From Xaviernesmea oryzae (lineage in GTDB: Bacteria > Pseudomonadota > Alphaproteobacteria > Rhizobiales > Rhizobiaceae): DNA of 64,000 nucleotides. Made by a program: the position numbers and the translations under genes. Each line of letters opens with the position of its first letter. Positions within the stretch are counted from its first letter, which is position 1. The stretch spans positions 372,001 to 436,000 of the forward strand of contig NZ_FXAF01000003.1 of the NCBI RefSeq assembly GCF_900177415.1, read 5' to 3'. Positions 24,967 through 33,298 of the stretch are shown piece after piece. Below the pieces are notes generated by a model, which was not told where the DNA came from, searched no databases, and was given only the letters and a program-made list of their open reading frames with translations.

Positions 24967-26502
24967 ATGCAAATAACCAGACGATCTGCGATGACTCTTC
25001 TGGGTGCAGGAGCTGCCTACGGGCTGTTAGGCGCGCCGACCCTCTGTTTCGCCCAGGCTGGCGGTAGCCGCAGCCTCAGAGTTGCGCTCGACGAGCTGCC
25101 GAAGCAGCTCGATCCGCTGCTCTACCAGACCAATCCGGGCTACCGGACGATGCTGAACATCTACGACACGCTGCTGACGGTCGATTATGCCGGCGACGGA
25201 GCTCTTCAGCCGGCCCTTGCCGAAAGCTGGAAGCGCATCGACGCGCAGACAATCGAACTGACGCTACGACAAGGCGTGGTCTTCCATGACGGTTCGCCCC
25301 TGACGGTCGACGACGTGGTCTTTTCCTTCAGCAACGGCCGCATGTTCGATCCGAAATCACCGGGATACGGGGTCGCCCAACAGTTCCTGTCCACGATCAA
25401 GACCGTCGGGGCCGTGGACGGCAAGACGATCCGCGTAACCTCGACCGTAGCCGACCCCGCATTGGAACTGCGGCTCACGGCCTGGGGCAGCCAGATCGTC
25501 AGCAAAAAGGCCTTCGAGGCGGCGGGCGGTTTCGCCGGTTTTGCTCGCAAACCGGTCGGCACCGGTCCTTTCTCGGTCGTTTCCCTCTCGCCGGACGCGG
25601 TGCAGCTCAAGGCCTTTCCCGAATATTGGGGCGGCAAGCCGAATATCGATACCCTGACCTACAGCTCCTCCCCGGAATTGTCTTCGCGGATCGCCGGCCT
25701 CGCGAGCAATGATTTCGATATCATCACCGACGTGCCCGCCGACCAGTTCGAAGCCGTCACGCGCGACGAAAGTCTCGAAATCGTCGGCGGCACGGTGGCA
25801 AGCCTGCGCATCGTCAAGTTCGATACGCGCAACGAGGTTCTGAAGGACGTCCGCGTCCGCCAGGCGCTGGCGCTTGCCGTCGACCGACAGGCGATCGTCG
25901 ATGCGCTTTGGCAAGGCAAGGTGGACGTGCCGCATGGTCACCAGCTTCCCGCCTACGGACCGTTCTACGACGCATCGAAACCGGCTTACAAATACGATCC
26001 GGATCAGGCCAAGACGCTTCTCGATGCGGCCGGTTACAAGGGCCAGGCGATCCCCTACCGTATCCGCACCGCGGCCTATGGCCCGGAGCTTGCGACCGCC
26101 CAGATCGTCGTGTCGATGTGGGAGCAGGTCGGCGTCAAGATCGACCTGCAGATCGTCGAGAACTTCGCGCAGATGATGGCCTATCCGGGCGTCGGCATGC
26201 GCAACGGCGTCGATCCGGTTCTGGTCAACGATCCGCTTTTCGGCCTGTGGCGCTCCTACGACCGGTCGCAGAAGGATGTCTGGAGCAACGAGGAGTTCTT
26301 TGCTCTCGGCGACAAGCTCCAGTCGAGCGTCGACCTCGACGAGCGCAAGCAGGCCTTCGCCAGGATGATGGAAATCTTCGATACCGATCCTCCCGGCATC
26401 ATCCTGCACACGATGGGCGTGTTCTACGGAAAGAAGAAGACGATCAACTGGAAACCGATCCCGTCGGTCTACATGAACTTCCGCGAGGCATCGGTCGCGT
26501 GA
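24967..26502 (+). CDS. ABC transporter substrate-binding protein, family 5 (peptide/nickel type)
   Basis: 511-residue periplasmic binding protein of the SBP_bac_5 class. The N-terminus has a twin-arginine signal (TRRSAMTLLGAGAAYGLLG) with a predicted cleavage after CFAQA. The family core includes LAESWKRIDAQTIELTLRQG near residue 75 and VRQALALAVDRQAI around 300. The chosen ATG (24967) has GGGGAA seven bases upstream; an in-frame ATG at 24952 does not. First gene of a complete importer (binding protein, double ATPase, two permeases) and preceded by the 30-bp element, so it probably imports the substrate of the oxygenase pathway. Confidence 0.9.
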   Translation: MQITRRSAMTLLGAGAAYGLLGAPTLCFAQAGGSRSLRVALDELPKQLDPLLYQTNPGYRTMLNIYDTLLTVDYAGDGALQPALAESWKRIDAQTIELTLRQGVVFHDGSPLTVDDVVFSFSNGRMFDPKSPGYGVAQQFLSTIKTVGAVDGKTIRVTSTVADPALELRLTAWGSQIVSKKAFEAAGGFAGFARKPVGTGPFSVVSLSPDAVQLKAFPEYWGGKPNIDTLTYSSSPELSSRIAGLASNDFDIITDVPADQFEAVTRDESLEIVGGTVASLRIVKFDTRNEVLKDVRVRQALALAVDRQAIVDALWQGKVDVPHGHQLPAYGPFYDASKPAYKYDPDQAKTLLDAAGYKGQAIPYRIRTAAYGPELATAQIVVSMWEQVGVKIDLQIVENFAQMMAYPGVGMRNGVDPVLVNDPLFGLWRSYDRSQKDVWSNEEFFALGDKLQSSVDLDERKQAFARMMEIFDTDPPGIILHTMGVFYGKKKTINWKPIPSVYMNFREASVA

Positions 26503-26619
26503 GTGCGCTGGCGACCGGTAGCTTGCCGGTTTCTTCTATGTGCACAGTCGAATAGTGCGACGCCCTCCTGTCGGGGCGTCGTCGCGAATGTTTCAGAAAT
26601 AGTCTGCAGGATTGAATGG

Positions 26620-28275
26620 ATGAATCCCGATAGGTTTGCGGAACCGGTTTGCCGGGTGGAAAACCTGGGCATCGCCCTTGGCGGCGACCACCCCATCCCT
26701 CTGGTCGAGGATGTTTCATTCGAGATCACCAGAGGCGGCTATTTCGCGCTTGTCGGAGAAAGCGGAAGCGGCAAGAGCATCACCTGTCACAGCATGATGC
26801 GGCTTTTGCCGTTCAAGCCCGAATTCAGGGGCCGCATCGTCATCGACGGGCAGGACGTCTGGTCGCTCACCGCGCGTCAGCTCATGCAATTCCGCCGCAA
26901 GTCCGTCGGCATGGTGTTCCAGGATCCGCTTGCTGCTCTCAACCCGGTGCGCACCATCGGCTCGCAGCTCCTTGAAACACTGCGGCTCTACTATCCCTCC
27001 GCTCGCCATGACGAGCTACGCACGCGCGCGATCGAGGCGCTGAAAGGCGTTCACATACCGATGCCCGAACAGAGGCTGGAAATCTATCCGCACCAGCTTT
27101 CCGGCGGCCTCAACCAGCGGGTCATGATTGCGCTTGCCATGCTGGGCGAGCCGGCGCTGCTGATTGCCGACGAACCGACGACCGCGCTCGACATGTCCGT
27201 CCAGGCCGAGGTGTTGGACCTTATCGACGAAATGCGCCGGCAGAACAATCTGACCGTCCTGCTCGTCACCCACGACCTCGGCATCGTACGGGACCGGGCA
27301 ACCCATATCGCCGTGATGCACAAGGGCCGGCTGGTCGAGCAGGGGTCGACGGCCGCAGTGGTCGGCGCTCCGAAAGCCGACTATTCCCGCGAACTGTTCG
27401 CGGCGGCGAATGTCGAATGGCCCGCTCGCGAGACCTCCGCGTTGCGCCAGAAGCCTTTCGCGCTCAGTTTCGAGAACGTCAACAAGACCTTCTATGCCTC
27501 TTCGCGCGATCGCAAGGCCGACATCGGCGTTCCGGCTGCCAAAGCCATGTCGTTTGCCGTCCATCAAGGCGAGATCGTCGCTCTCGTCGGCGAAAGCGGT
27601 AGCGGCAAGACGACCGCCGCCAAGATGGCGATGGGCCTGGTGACGCCGGATTCCGGCACGATCAAACTGCATGCGTCGGCCGGCGGCGAGAAATCCAAGC
27701 TCAATGTCCAGATGGTCTTCCAGCATCCGCGCGATTCCCTCGATCCGCTGATGAAGGTCGGCGATCAGCTCCATGAGGTGCTGAAGGTGCATGGCTGGCG
27801 GGATGCCGAGGCACGCCGCTCGCATATAGCGCAGATCATCCAGGACGTCGGGTTGGGCGCGCATGTCCTCGAGCGGCGGCCGACCTTCCTGAGCGGCGGA
27901 GAGGCCCAGCGCGTGGTTATCGCCCGTGCGCTGCTCCTCAAGCCCGACATGCTGATCGCGGATGAGCCCCTTTCCGCCGTCGACGTGCGCATCCAGAAGC
28001 ATATCCTGGACTGTTTCCAGCGGCTGCGCGAACGCCTCGGCATCGCCATCCTGCTGATCACCCACGACCTTCGTGTGGTTTTCGAAATCGCCGACCAGGT
28101 CGTGGTGCTTCGCCACGGCGAGGTGATCGAGGACGTTCCGGTGTCCCTGTTCACCGACGGCAAGCGGCATGAATATACGCAGATGCTGATCGACGCCATG
28201 CCCGGCAAGGCTGCTTCCGAGCAGGCCCACGATCCCGGACACGAAGGTGCCGTCGCCACCGGCGGGAGGATTTGA
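26620..28275 (+). CDS. ABC transporter ATPase, fused double domain (DppD-DppF type)
   Basis: 551 residues with two complete nucleotide-binding domains. The first has Walker A GESGSGKS near residue 47, signature LSGGLNQRVMIA near 165 and Walker B ALLIADEPT. The second has Walker A GESGSGKT near 326, signature LSGGEAQRVVIARAL near 425 and Walker B MLIADEPL. Peptide-class importers often use two separate ATPases, and a fusion is a common alternative. The start at 26620 follows AGGA; an upstream extension to 26503 is unsupported. Energises uptake through the two following permeases. Confidence 0.92.
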   Translation: MNPDRFAEPVCRVENLGIALGGDHPIPLVEDVSFEITRGGYFALVGESGSGKSITCHSMMRLLPFKPEFRGRIVIDGQDVWSLTARQLMQFRRKSVGMVFQDPLAALNPVRTIGSQLLETLRLYYPSARHDELRTRAIEALKGVHIPMPEQRLEIYPHQLSGGLNQRVMIALAMLGEPALLIADEPTTALDMSVQAEVLDLIDEMRRQNNLTVLLVTHDLGIVRDRATHIAVMHKGRLVEQGSTAAVVGAPKADYSRELFAAANVEWPARETSALRQKPFALSFENVNKTFYASSRDRKADIGVPAAKAMSFAVHQGEIVALVGESGSGKTTAAKMAMGLVTPDSGTIKLHASAGGEKSKLNVQMVFQHPRDSLDPLMKVGDQLHEVLKVHGWRDAEARRSHIAQIIQDVGLGAHVLERRPTFLSGGEAQRVVIARALLLKPDMLIADEPLSAVDVRIQKHILDCFQRLRERLGIAILLITHDLRVVFEIADQVVVLRHGEVIEDVPVSLFTDGKRHEYTQMLIDAMPGKAASEQAHDPGHEGAVATGGRI

Positions 28276-28276
28276 C

Positions 28277-29200
28277 ATGCTCTTGATATCTCGATTGCTG
28301 CGTGCCGTCGTTTCGCTTTGGGTCATCGTGACGCTGGTCTTCGTGGCCTTGCGCGCCACCGGCGATCCGATCCTGGCGATCTTCAATCCGGATGATACGA
28401 CGCAGGCCGCGCTCGATGCCTACCGCGAACAATGGGGCTACACCGGCACTATTCTCCAGCAATATCTTACCTATGTGAGCAACGTCTTTCACGGTACGTT
28501 CGGCATTTCGAACATGAGCAACCGGGACGCCCTGGAGGTCGTGCTGGAGCGGCTGCCGGCCACTTTGCAGCTCGTCGGCTGCAGCGCCCTGGTGATGATC
28601 CTCGTTGGTTTGCCGGTGGGCGCATTCGCGGCGCTCGACAATGGCGGGCGCCTCGACCGGACCATCATGTCGCTGTCGACCGTCGGTTTCGCGCTGCCCA
28701 ATTTCGTGCTCGGCCTTGCGCTGATCCTGCTCCTGTCGGTCAATCTGCGCATCCTGCCCTCGAACGGATATGGCTCCATTCAGAACCTCATCATGCCGGT
28801 TCTGACGATCGGGCTGGCGAAGGCCGCGATCTTCACCCGTTTCGTGCGCTCGGCAGTCCTCGACGCGCTCAGGCTGACTTGCGTCACCTCGGCGCGAGCA
28901 CGGGGCTTGAGTGAGTTCCGGATATTCACCCATCACGTGATCCCGAACGCGCTTCTGCCGCTCGTCACCATAACGCCGCTTCTGGTCGGGAGCATGATTG
29001 CCGCCGGCTCGGTGGTGGAATCGGTCTTCGGCTGGCCGGGCGTCGGACGGCTGATCGTCGATTCCGTCGCCCAGCGTGACCTCGCCGTGCTGCAGGTCAT
29101 CATCATGATGGTCGCCTTCCTGATGATCGCGACCAACCTCATCGTCGACCTGGCATACGCCAAGCTCGATCCACGCACCGCGCTTGCGCACAGCCATTGA
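28277..29200 (+). CDS. ABC transporter permease (DppB type)
   Basis: 307-residue inner-membrane permease. The N-terminal helix LLRAVVSLWVIVTLVFVAL is followed by the periplasmic loop and the BPD_transp_1 domain. The cytoplasmic EAA motif region is TCVTSARARGLSEFRIFTHH near 205-225. GGAGG lies seven bases before the ATG at 28277, and the gene follows the ATPase by one base. Forms the heterodimeric channel with the next gene. Confidence 0.93.
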   Translation: MLLISRLLRAVVSLWVIVTLVFVALRATGDPILAIFNPDDTTQAALDAYREQWGYTGTILQQYLTYVSNVFHGTFGISNMSNRDALEVVLERLPATLQLVGCSALVMILVGLPVGAFAALDNGGRLDRTIMSLSTVGFALPNFVLGLALILLLSVNLRILPSNGYGSIQNLIMPVLTIGLAKAAIFTRFVRSAVLDALRLTCVTSARARGLSEFRIFTHHVIPNALLPLVTITPLLVGSMIAAGSVVESVFGWPGVGRLIVDSVAQRDLAVLQVIIMMVAFLMIATNLIVDLAYAKLDPRTALAHSH

Positions 29201-29213
29201 CCGGAAGGCCGCC

Positions 29214-30068
29214 ATGTCCGCCATCGTCTCAGAAAAACCGGCCCGCCGCTTTCCCGGAATGCCGATCGCAGCGCAGATCTCGATCCTGTGGCTCGCCCTC
29301 TGTCTGTCGCTGGTCATCGTCGTGCCCTTCCTGCCGGGTGTCAGCAATACGCAGGTGAACCTTCTGGCTCGCCTGAAGCCGCCGGTCGGTTTCGGCGGCA
29401 CCTGGGCGCATTTCCTCGGCACCGACGATCTGGGTCGCGATATCTTCCTCCGGCTGGTCTCCTCGCTGCGGACCAGTCTTGCGCTCGCCCTCGGCGCCAC
29501 GATCATCTCGGCGATCATCGGCACGACGATCGGCATCCTTGCCGCTCACTTCCGCGGCTGGGTGGATCAGCTCATCGTCGCCGCGGTCGACACCCAGGCT
29601 TCGGTTCCGTTCATCATCGTTTCGCTGACGCTGACCGCCTTCTTCGGCAACAACATCTTTCTCTTCATCTTCATTCTCGGCCTGTTCGGCTGGGAACGCT
29701 TTGCCCGCCTGTCGCGCGCCATGACGCTCGCCTCGCGCGGCCGCGGCTATGTGCTCGCGATGACGACCCTCGGTTTCCCCTGGAGCCGCATCTACCTGCG
29801 CCACGTATTGCCGAACATCGCCAGCACGCTGCTCGTCACGGCTACCATCAACTTCCCCGAGGTGATCCTTCTGGAAACCTCGCTGAGCTTCCTCGGCCTC
29901 GGCATCCAGCCGCCGATGAGCAGCCTCGGCAACATGCTTGGCTTCGGACGTTCCTATCTGCTCACCGGCTGGTGGATCGCGGTCGTTCCGGGCGTCACCA
30001 TCTTCCTCTGCACCCTGGCGGTCAGCATTCTCGGCGACTGGGCGCGCAATGTCGTCGGCAAGGCATGA
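29214..30068 (+). CDS. ABC transporter permease (DppC type)
   Basis: 284-residue second permease of the importer. The DppC-type feature HFLGTDDLGRDIFLRLVSSL lies near residues 62-81, followed by five helices and the EAA loop ASRGRGYVLAMTTLGFPW. GGAAGG precedes the ATG at 29214. Last gene of the import operon; a hairpin follows and separates it from the convergent racemase gene. Confidence 0.93.
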   Translation: MSAIVSEKPARRFPGMPIAAQISILWLALCLSLVIVVPFLPGVSNTQVNLLARLKPPVGFGGTWAHFLGTDDLGRDIFLRLVSSLRTSLALALGATIISAIIGTTIGILAAHFRGWVDQLIVAAVDTQASVPFIIVSLTLTAFFGNNIFLFIFILGLFGWERFARLSRAMTLASRGRGYVLAMTTLGFPWSRIYLRHVLPNIASTLLVTATINFPEVILLETSLSFLGLGIQPPMSSLGNMLGFGRSYLLTGWWIAVVPGVTIFLCTLAVSILGDWARNVVGKA

Positions 30069-30117
30069 ACGAAGCGGGGCTCCTGTCTTTGGAGATTTCC
30101 GCCTCACGATAAAAGCG

Positions 30118-30144
30118 AGGGGGCCGCTCCATGAGAGGCCCCTT
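30118..30144. terminator. Convergent-gene hairpin terminator
   Basis: GGGGCC (30120-30125) pairs with GGCCCC (30137-30142), extended by one G-T and one A-T pair, with an 11-nt loop. It lies between the permease stop and the convergent racemase stop. The T-tract is short. Confidence 0.5.
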
Positions 30145-30176
30145 GTCGTCCGGTCCCGAAAGCTCTCGTCCTCGAC

Positions 30177-30839
30177 CTATCCTTCGATCAGCTCCCGCAT
30201 GCGGATGACCGCCGCGCCCGGAGCACTCAGAACCGGCACGTCGACCCGCTGCCGGACAGCCTCAGCCGCCTGTGACGTGGAAAAATGCGCCAGCATGATC
30301 GTGTCGACGTCGGTCAATTCCGGCGCGCGCTCGGCGATCAGCCGGTTGTGCGTCTCCGCGTCACCCGCCCGCAATGCCGTCATCGCATCTTCCACCAGAA
30401 TGGTCTCGAGGCGGGCCTTCGAACCCACTTCGGCTGCGTATTCATTGAATTCATCGGTCATCGTTCCGACCGACGGGCCGAAGGTCGCGATCATGCCGAT
30501 ACGCGTGCCCTCGGCGACCGCCGCGTGGAACATCGCTTCATTCGGCTTGAGCACCGGGACCGGCAGTTCTGCCGCCATCCGCTCGATCGCAGGGCCGAAG
30601 GCCGAACAGGTGACGAGAATGCCGTTGGCACCCGTCGAATAGCCGTAGCGGCCAAGACCGACGAAACGGTCGATCATGGTCTCCGTCAGGTCGGGATCCC
30701 GCGCCCGATCCGGGCTCAACGAGTCGTCCAGGAGATTGACGAGTTCCGCCTCCGGCCAAACCTGCTTGAAGGCCGCCTGAACGGGCTGCATGGCGACCGG
30801 GGTCGCGTGAAGAAGAACGATGCGGGGTTTTGCGGCCAT
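30177..30839 (-). CDS. Aspartate/glutamate racemase family protein
   Basis: 220 residues of the Asp/Glu/hydantoin racemase superfamily, which also includes maleate isomerase and arylmalonate decarboxylase. The first active-site cysteine is in ILVTCSAFGPAIE (about residue 74). The second catalytic position, normally Cys in a GCT-like motif, falls in IMLAHFSTSQAAEAV and appears to be replaced (HFS), as in some one-cysteine decarboxylase-like members. It acts in the cytosol. Third gene of the RraA / ModA-like / racemase operon, which is preceded by the 30-bp element. Confidence 0.8.
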   Translation of the reverse strand: MAAKPRIVLLHATPVAMQPVQAAFKQVWPEAELVNLLDDSLSPDRARDPDLTETMIDRFVGLGRYGYSTGANGILVTCSAFGPAIERMAAELPVPVLKPNEAMFHAAVAEGTRIGMIATFGPSVGTMTDEFNEYAAEVGSKARLETILVEDAMTALRAGDAETHNRLIAERAPELTDVDTIMLAHFSTSQAAEAVRQRVDVPVLSAPGAAVIRMRELIEG

Positions 30840-30857
30840 GATGCTCTCACGAAAGGG

Positions 30858-31571
30858 TCAGAAACGGGGTTCCAGCCCGGCGGCCTCATAGGCCTTCCGG
30901 GCAAGCGGCGTGAACAGCTCATCCAGGAACCGCCCGGCGCCATCCGGCACGGCAGCGTCCGCGAAAACGGCGACGCTGAAATCCGTCGTGGCGCCGAGCT
31001 CGGCCGGCAGCGGGCCGACCAGATCCACGCCGGGCACGGCAAGCAATTCGCTGACCTGCTGGACGGCGAGGACCACGTCCCCGCTGACAAGCTTTTCCGC
31101 CGTAAGGCCCGCATTGACGACCAGCGCCTTCGCCCGGATCTCCTCGCCGATGCCGAAATCCTCGATCATCTTTTCGAAGAAAATACCACTGGCGCCCGTG
31201 CGGGAATAGACCAGTGTCGGTGTATCGAGGAGCGTCTGACGAAGCGCTGCCGGCGTCGAAATATCCGGCTTTTCGGCACCCGCGAGTACCGCGACGCCGA
31301 CCGAAGCCTGCGCCAGGGGACGCCGGGACGCCGGGTCGAGCCGGCCCTGTTGCATCAGTTCGTCGATCGCCCAATCGATCGCGACGATCGCATCGGCTTT
31401 TTCGCCTTCCGCGATGCGGCGCATGAGGCCCACCGTCGGATCCCAGATCATTCTCGCCTTGCCGCCGATCTTCTCGAACTCGGGCAGGATCGTCTCGTCG
31501 ACGATCGCGCGAAGGATCAGGGCGCTCATGACGGATACCGGCCTGGTCTCGCCGTCTGCAGTGGAAGCCAT
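30858..31571 (-). CDS. ModA-like solute-binding-domain protein without signal peptide
   Basis: 237 residues resembling the type 2 periplasmic-binding fold of molybdate-binding ModA-like proteins: a SALILRAIVDETILPEFEK opening, LVYSRTGASGIFFEKMIED near 115-133, and AGLTAEKLVSGDVVLAVQQV in the second lobe. The ATG at 31571 is 11 bp after the RraA-family stop. No signal sequence is present and no ModB/ModC lies nearby, so it seems to be a cytosolic sensor or ligand-binding protein rather than a transporter part. A longer frame reaching 31742 overlaps the upstream gene and adds only low-complexity arginine-rich sequence. Confidence 0.75.
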   Translation of the reverse strand: MASTADGETRPVSVMSALILRAIVDETILPEFEKIGGKARMIWDPTVGLMRRIAEGEKADAIVAIDWAIDELMQQGRLDPASRRPLAQASVGVAVLAGAEKPDISTPAALRQTLLDTPTLVYSRTGASGIFFEKMIEDFGIGEEIRAKALVVNAGLTAEKLVSGDVVLAVQQVSELLAVPGVDLVGPLPAELGATTDFSVAVFADAAVPDGAGRFLDELFTPLARKAYEAAGLEPRF

Positions 31572-31582
31572 GGAGAGCGCTC

Positions 31583-32263
31583 TCAGAGATATTCGACGGT
31601 ATAATCGATCTTGGCGAGGCAATCGTCGATCCAGCGGCGGTCCACGGTGCCGTTGCGCACCCGCTCGCGCTGCGCATTCTCCCCGGCAAGCCGCTTGGCC
31701 GCATGAGGATAAACGAGTTCCGTCTCGTCGTATGGAATGCACATCAGCCCATCGTCGTCGCCGATCATCAGGTCGCCGGGCTCGATGACCATGCCGTTGA
31801 TGGCAATCGGCACGTTGATTTCGCCAGGTCCGTCATGCAGCGGTCCGCGATGGGTAACGCCGGCGGCAAAGACGGGGAACGTATGGTTCTTCACATGCCC
31901 GTAATCACGGATCGCGCCGTAGATCACGACCCCGGCGATGCCGCGGGTTTCCGCATGCGTCAGCATCATCTCGCCGACGATCGCGTTGGTAAGATCTCCG
32001 CCCGCATCGACCACCAGGATGTCGCCCGGATGGGCCGTGTCGATCGCCTTGTGAACGAAGAGGTTGTCGCCCGGGCGCGTCTTGACCGTGAAGGCGGGGC
32101 CGGCAAGCACCTTGCCGCCCCCATGCATGGGCCGGAGCTCCGCACCGCCTGCTGCAAGCCGCGACATGCAATCACTGATGACGGCGGCCGGGATGATGCG
32201 GAATTTTTCGACGGTCTCCGGCGAAACGCGTCTCCTGGGCTGCATCACTCTTAAATTCGTCAT
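31583..32263 (-). CDS. RraA-family aldolase/demethylmenaquinone methyltransferase-like protein
   Basis: 226 residues. The fold is that of RraA and of 4-hydroxy-4-methyl-2-oxoglutarate/oxaloacetate aldolases. Marks: VISDCMSRLAAGG near residue 30, GDILVVDAGGDLTNAIVGEM at about 80-99, GVVIYGAIRDYGHVK at about 110-124 with the conserved R-D pair used for metal and pyruvate binding, and GDLMIGDDDGLMCIP. In this context a class II-type pyruvate aldolase or oxaloacetate decarboxylase role is more likely than RNase E inhibition. AGGAG precedes the ATG. First gene of its operon, behind copy 6 of the 30-bp element. Confidence 0.82.
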   Translation of the reverse strand: MTNLRVMQPRRRVSPETVEKFRIIPAAVISDCMSRLAAGGAELRPMHGGGKVLAGPAFTVKTRPGDNLFVHKAIDTAHPGDILVVDAGGDLTNAIVGEMMLTHAETRGIAGVVIYGAIRDYGHVKNHTFPVFAAGVTHRGPLHDGPGEINVPIAINGMVIEPGDLMIGDDDGLMCIPYDETELVYPHAAKRLAGENAQRERVRNGTVDRRWIDDCLAKIDYTVEYL

Positions 32264-32337
32264 TACCCGCTCCTGTCGCGATCCATCGTCCGCGTCGTTG
32301 AATTGTCGCTGGAGAATAGGAGCCAGGAGGCCTGTTC

Positions 32338-32367
32338 GGCCAATTCAAAGTGACCGAATTCTTATTT
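32338..32367 (-). promoter_or_regulatory. 30-bp shared element, copy 6 (for RraA operon)
   Basis: Read on the minus strand: AAATAAG, 16 nt, ATTGGCC. It differs from the consensus at two positions. The proximal end lies 74 bp before the RraA-family ATG. It is back to back with copy 3 in the divergent gap. Confidence 0.55.
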
Positions 32368-32419
32368 ACAGGAACATATAAAAGATGCGTCCTTTTACGC
32401 AGTCAATGATATATCATGC

Positions 32420-32449
32420 GAATAAGTCCTGCGGCGGTTGCAATTGGAC
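32420..32449 (+). promoter_or_regulatory. 30-bp shared element, copy 3 (for otn operon)
   Basis: GAATAAG, 16 nt, ATTGGAC, with the proximal end 51 bp before the GTG start of the isomerase. A GATACT sequence lies 16 bp after TTGGAC, a possible -10 box. Confidence 0.6.
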
Positions 32450-32500
32450 TCGGCCATGGAGAGCCGATACTCCTCGATAGGAGAGAACGAGGAGCCGACA

Positions 32501-33298
32501 GTGCTGAAATTCAATGCCAATCTGACCCAGCTCTACACCGAGTACGATTTCCTGGAGCGCTTTGCGGCTGCGGCGGCTGACGGCTTTCAAGGTGTGGAAT
32601 ATCGGGCCGCCTATCATATTCCAAAAGACGTGCTTGCCGATTGCCTGAAGAGCAACAGTCTTCAGCAGGTGCTGTTCAATCTTCCCCTCGGGAATTGGGA
32701 GGCCGGCGAGCGGGGCATCGCATGCCTGCCAGGCCGCGAAGACGAGTTCCGGCAGGGCCTCGAAATGGCCGTCGATTATGCCCGGACGCTTGGTTGCCCG
32801 CAGTTGAACTGCCTCGCGGGGCTGAAGCCGGAAGGCATGCAGGATGCAGAGGTCGAGGAAGTTCTCCGCGGCAATCTTCGTTATGCCGCCGAACGGTTGG
32901 CAAAGGACGGTATCAGGCTTCTGGTCGAAATCCTCAACCGCCGCGACAATCCGGGCTGCGTGATTTCCAGTATCGCTAAATTCGAGGAGATTGCCCGGCG
33001 GATGGGATCCGATAATCTCCATCTGCAATACGACTTCTATCACCTGCAGGTCATGCAGGGCGATCTCGTCCGTAACTTCGAGCGGCTGCAGCCCCGCATT
33101 GCCCACGTCCAGGTGGCCGACAATCCCGGCCGCCACGAGCCGGGGACAGGCGAAATCAACTATCCCTTTATCTTCGCCACTCTCGAACGGCTCGGTTATG
33201 ACGGCTGGATCGGTTGCGAATATGTCCCCAAAGGCCGGACCAGCGAAGGGCTCGGCTGGTTGCGGGAATTCGTCCCACATTCGGAAAGGGTCGTCTGA
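32501..33298 (+). CDS. otnI: Hydroxypyruvate isomerase family protein, probable 2-oxo-tetronate isomerase
   Basis: 265-residue TIM-barrel sugar-acid isomerase (Hyi/OtnI family). Visible marks are LKFNANLTQLYTEYDFLERF at the N-terminus, LLVEILNRRDNPG around 145 with the metal-binding glutamate, LQYDFYHLQVMQGD near 178-191, and HVQVADNPGRHEPGTGEINY near 205. The start is GTG at 32501 with GAGGAG seven bases upstream; upstream ATG frames lack a site. Its stop overlaps the kinase start (TGATG). Together with the two following genes it forms the otn set for four-carbon acid sugars (tetronates). Confidence 0.88.
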   Translation: MLKFNANLTQLYTEYDFLERFAAAAADGFQGVEYRAAYHIPKDVLADCLKSNSLQQVLFNLPLGNWEAGERGIACLPGREDEFRQGLEMAVDYARTLGCPQLNCLAGLKPEGMQDAEVEEVLRGNLRYAAERLAKDGIRLLVEILNRRDNPGCVISSIAKFEEIARRMGSDNLHLQYDFYHLQVMQGDLVRNFERLQPRIAHVQVADNPGRHEPGTGEINYPFIFATLERLGYDGWIGCEYVPKGRTSEGLGWLREFVPHSERVV

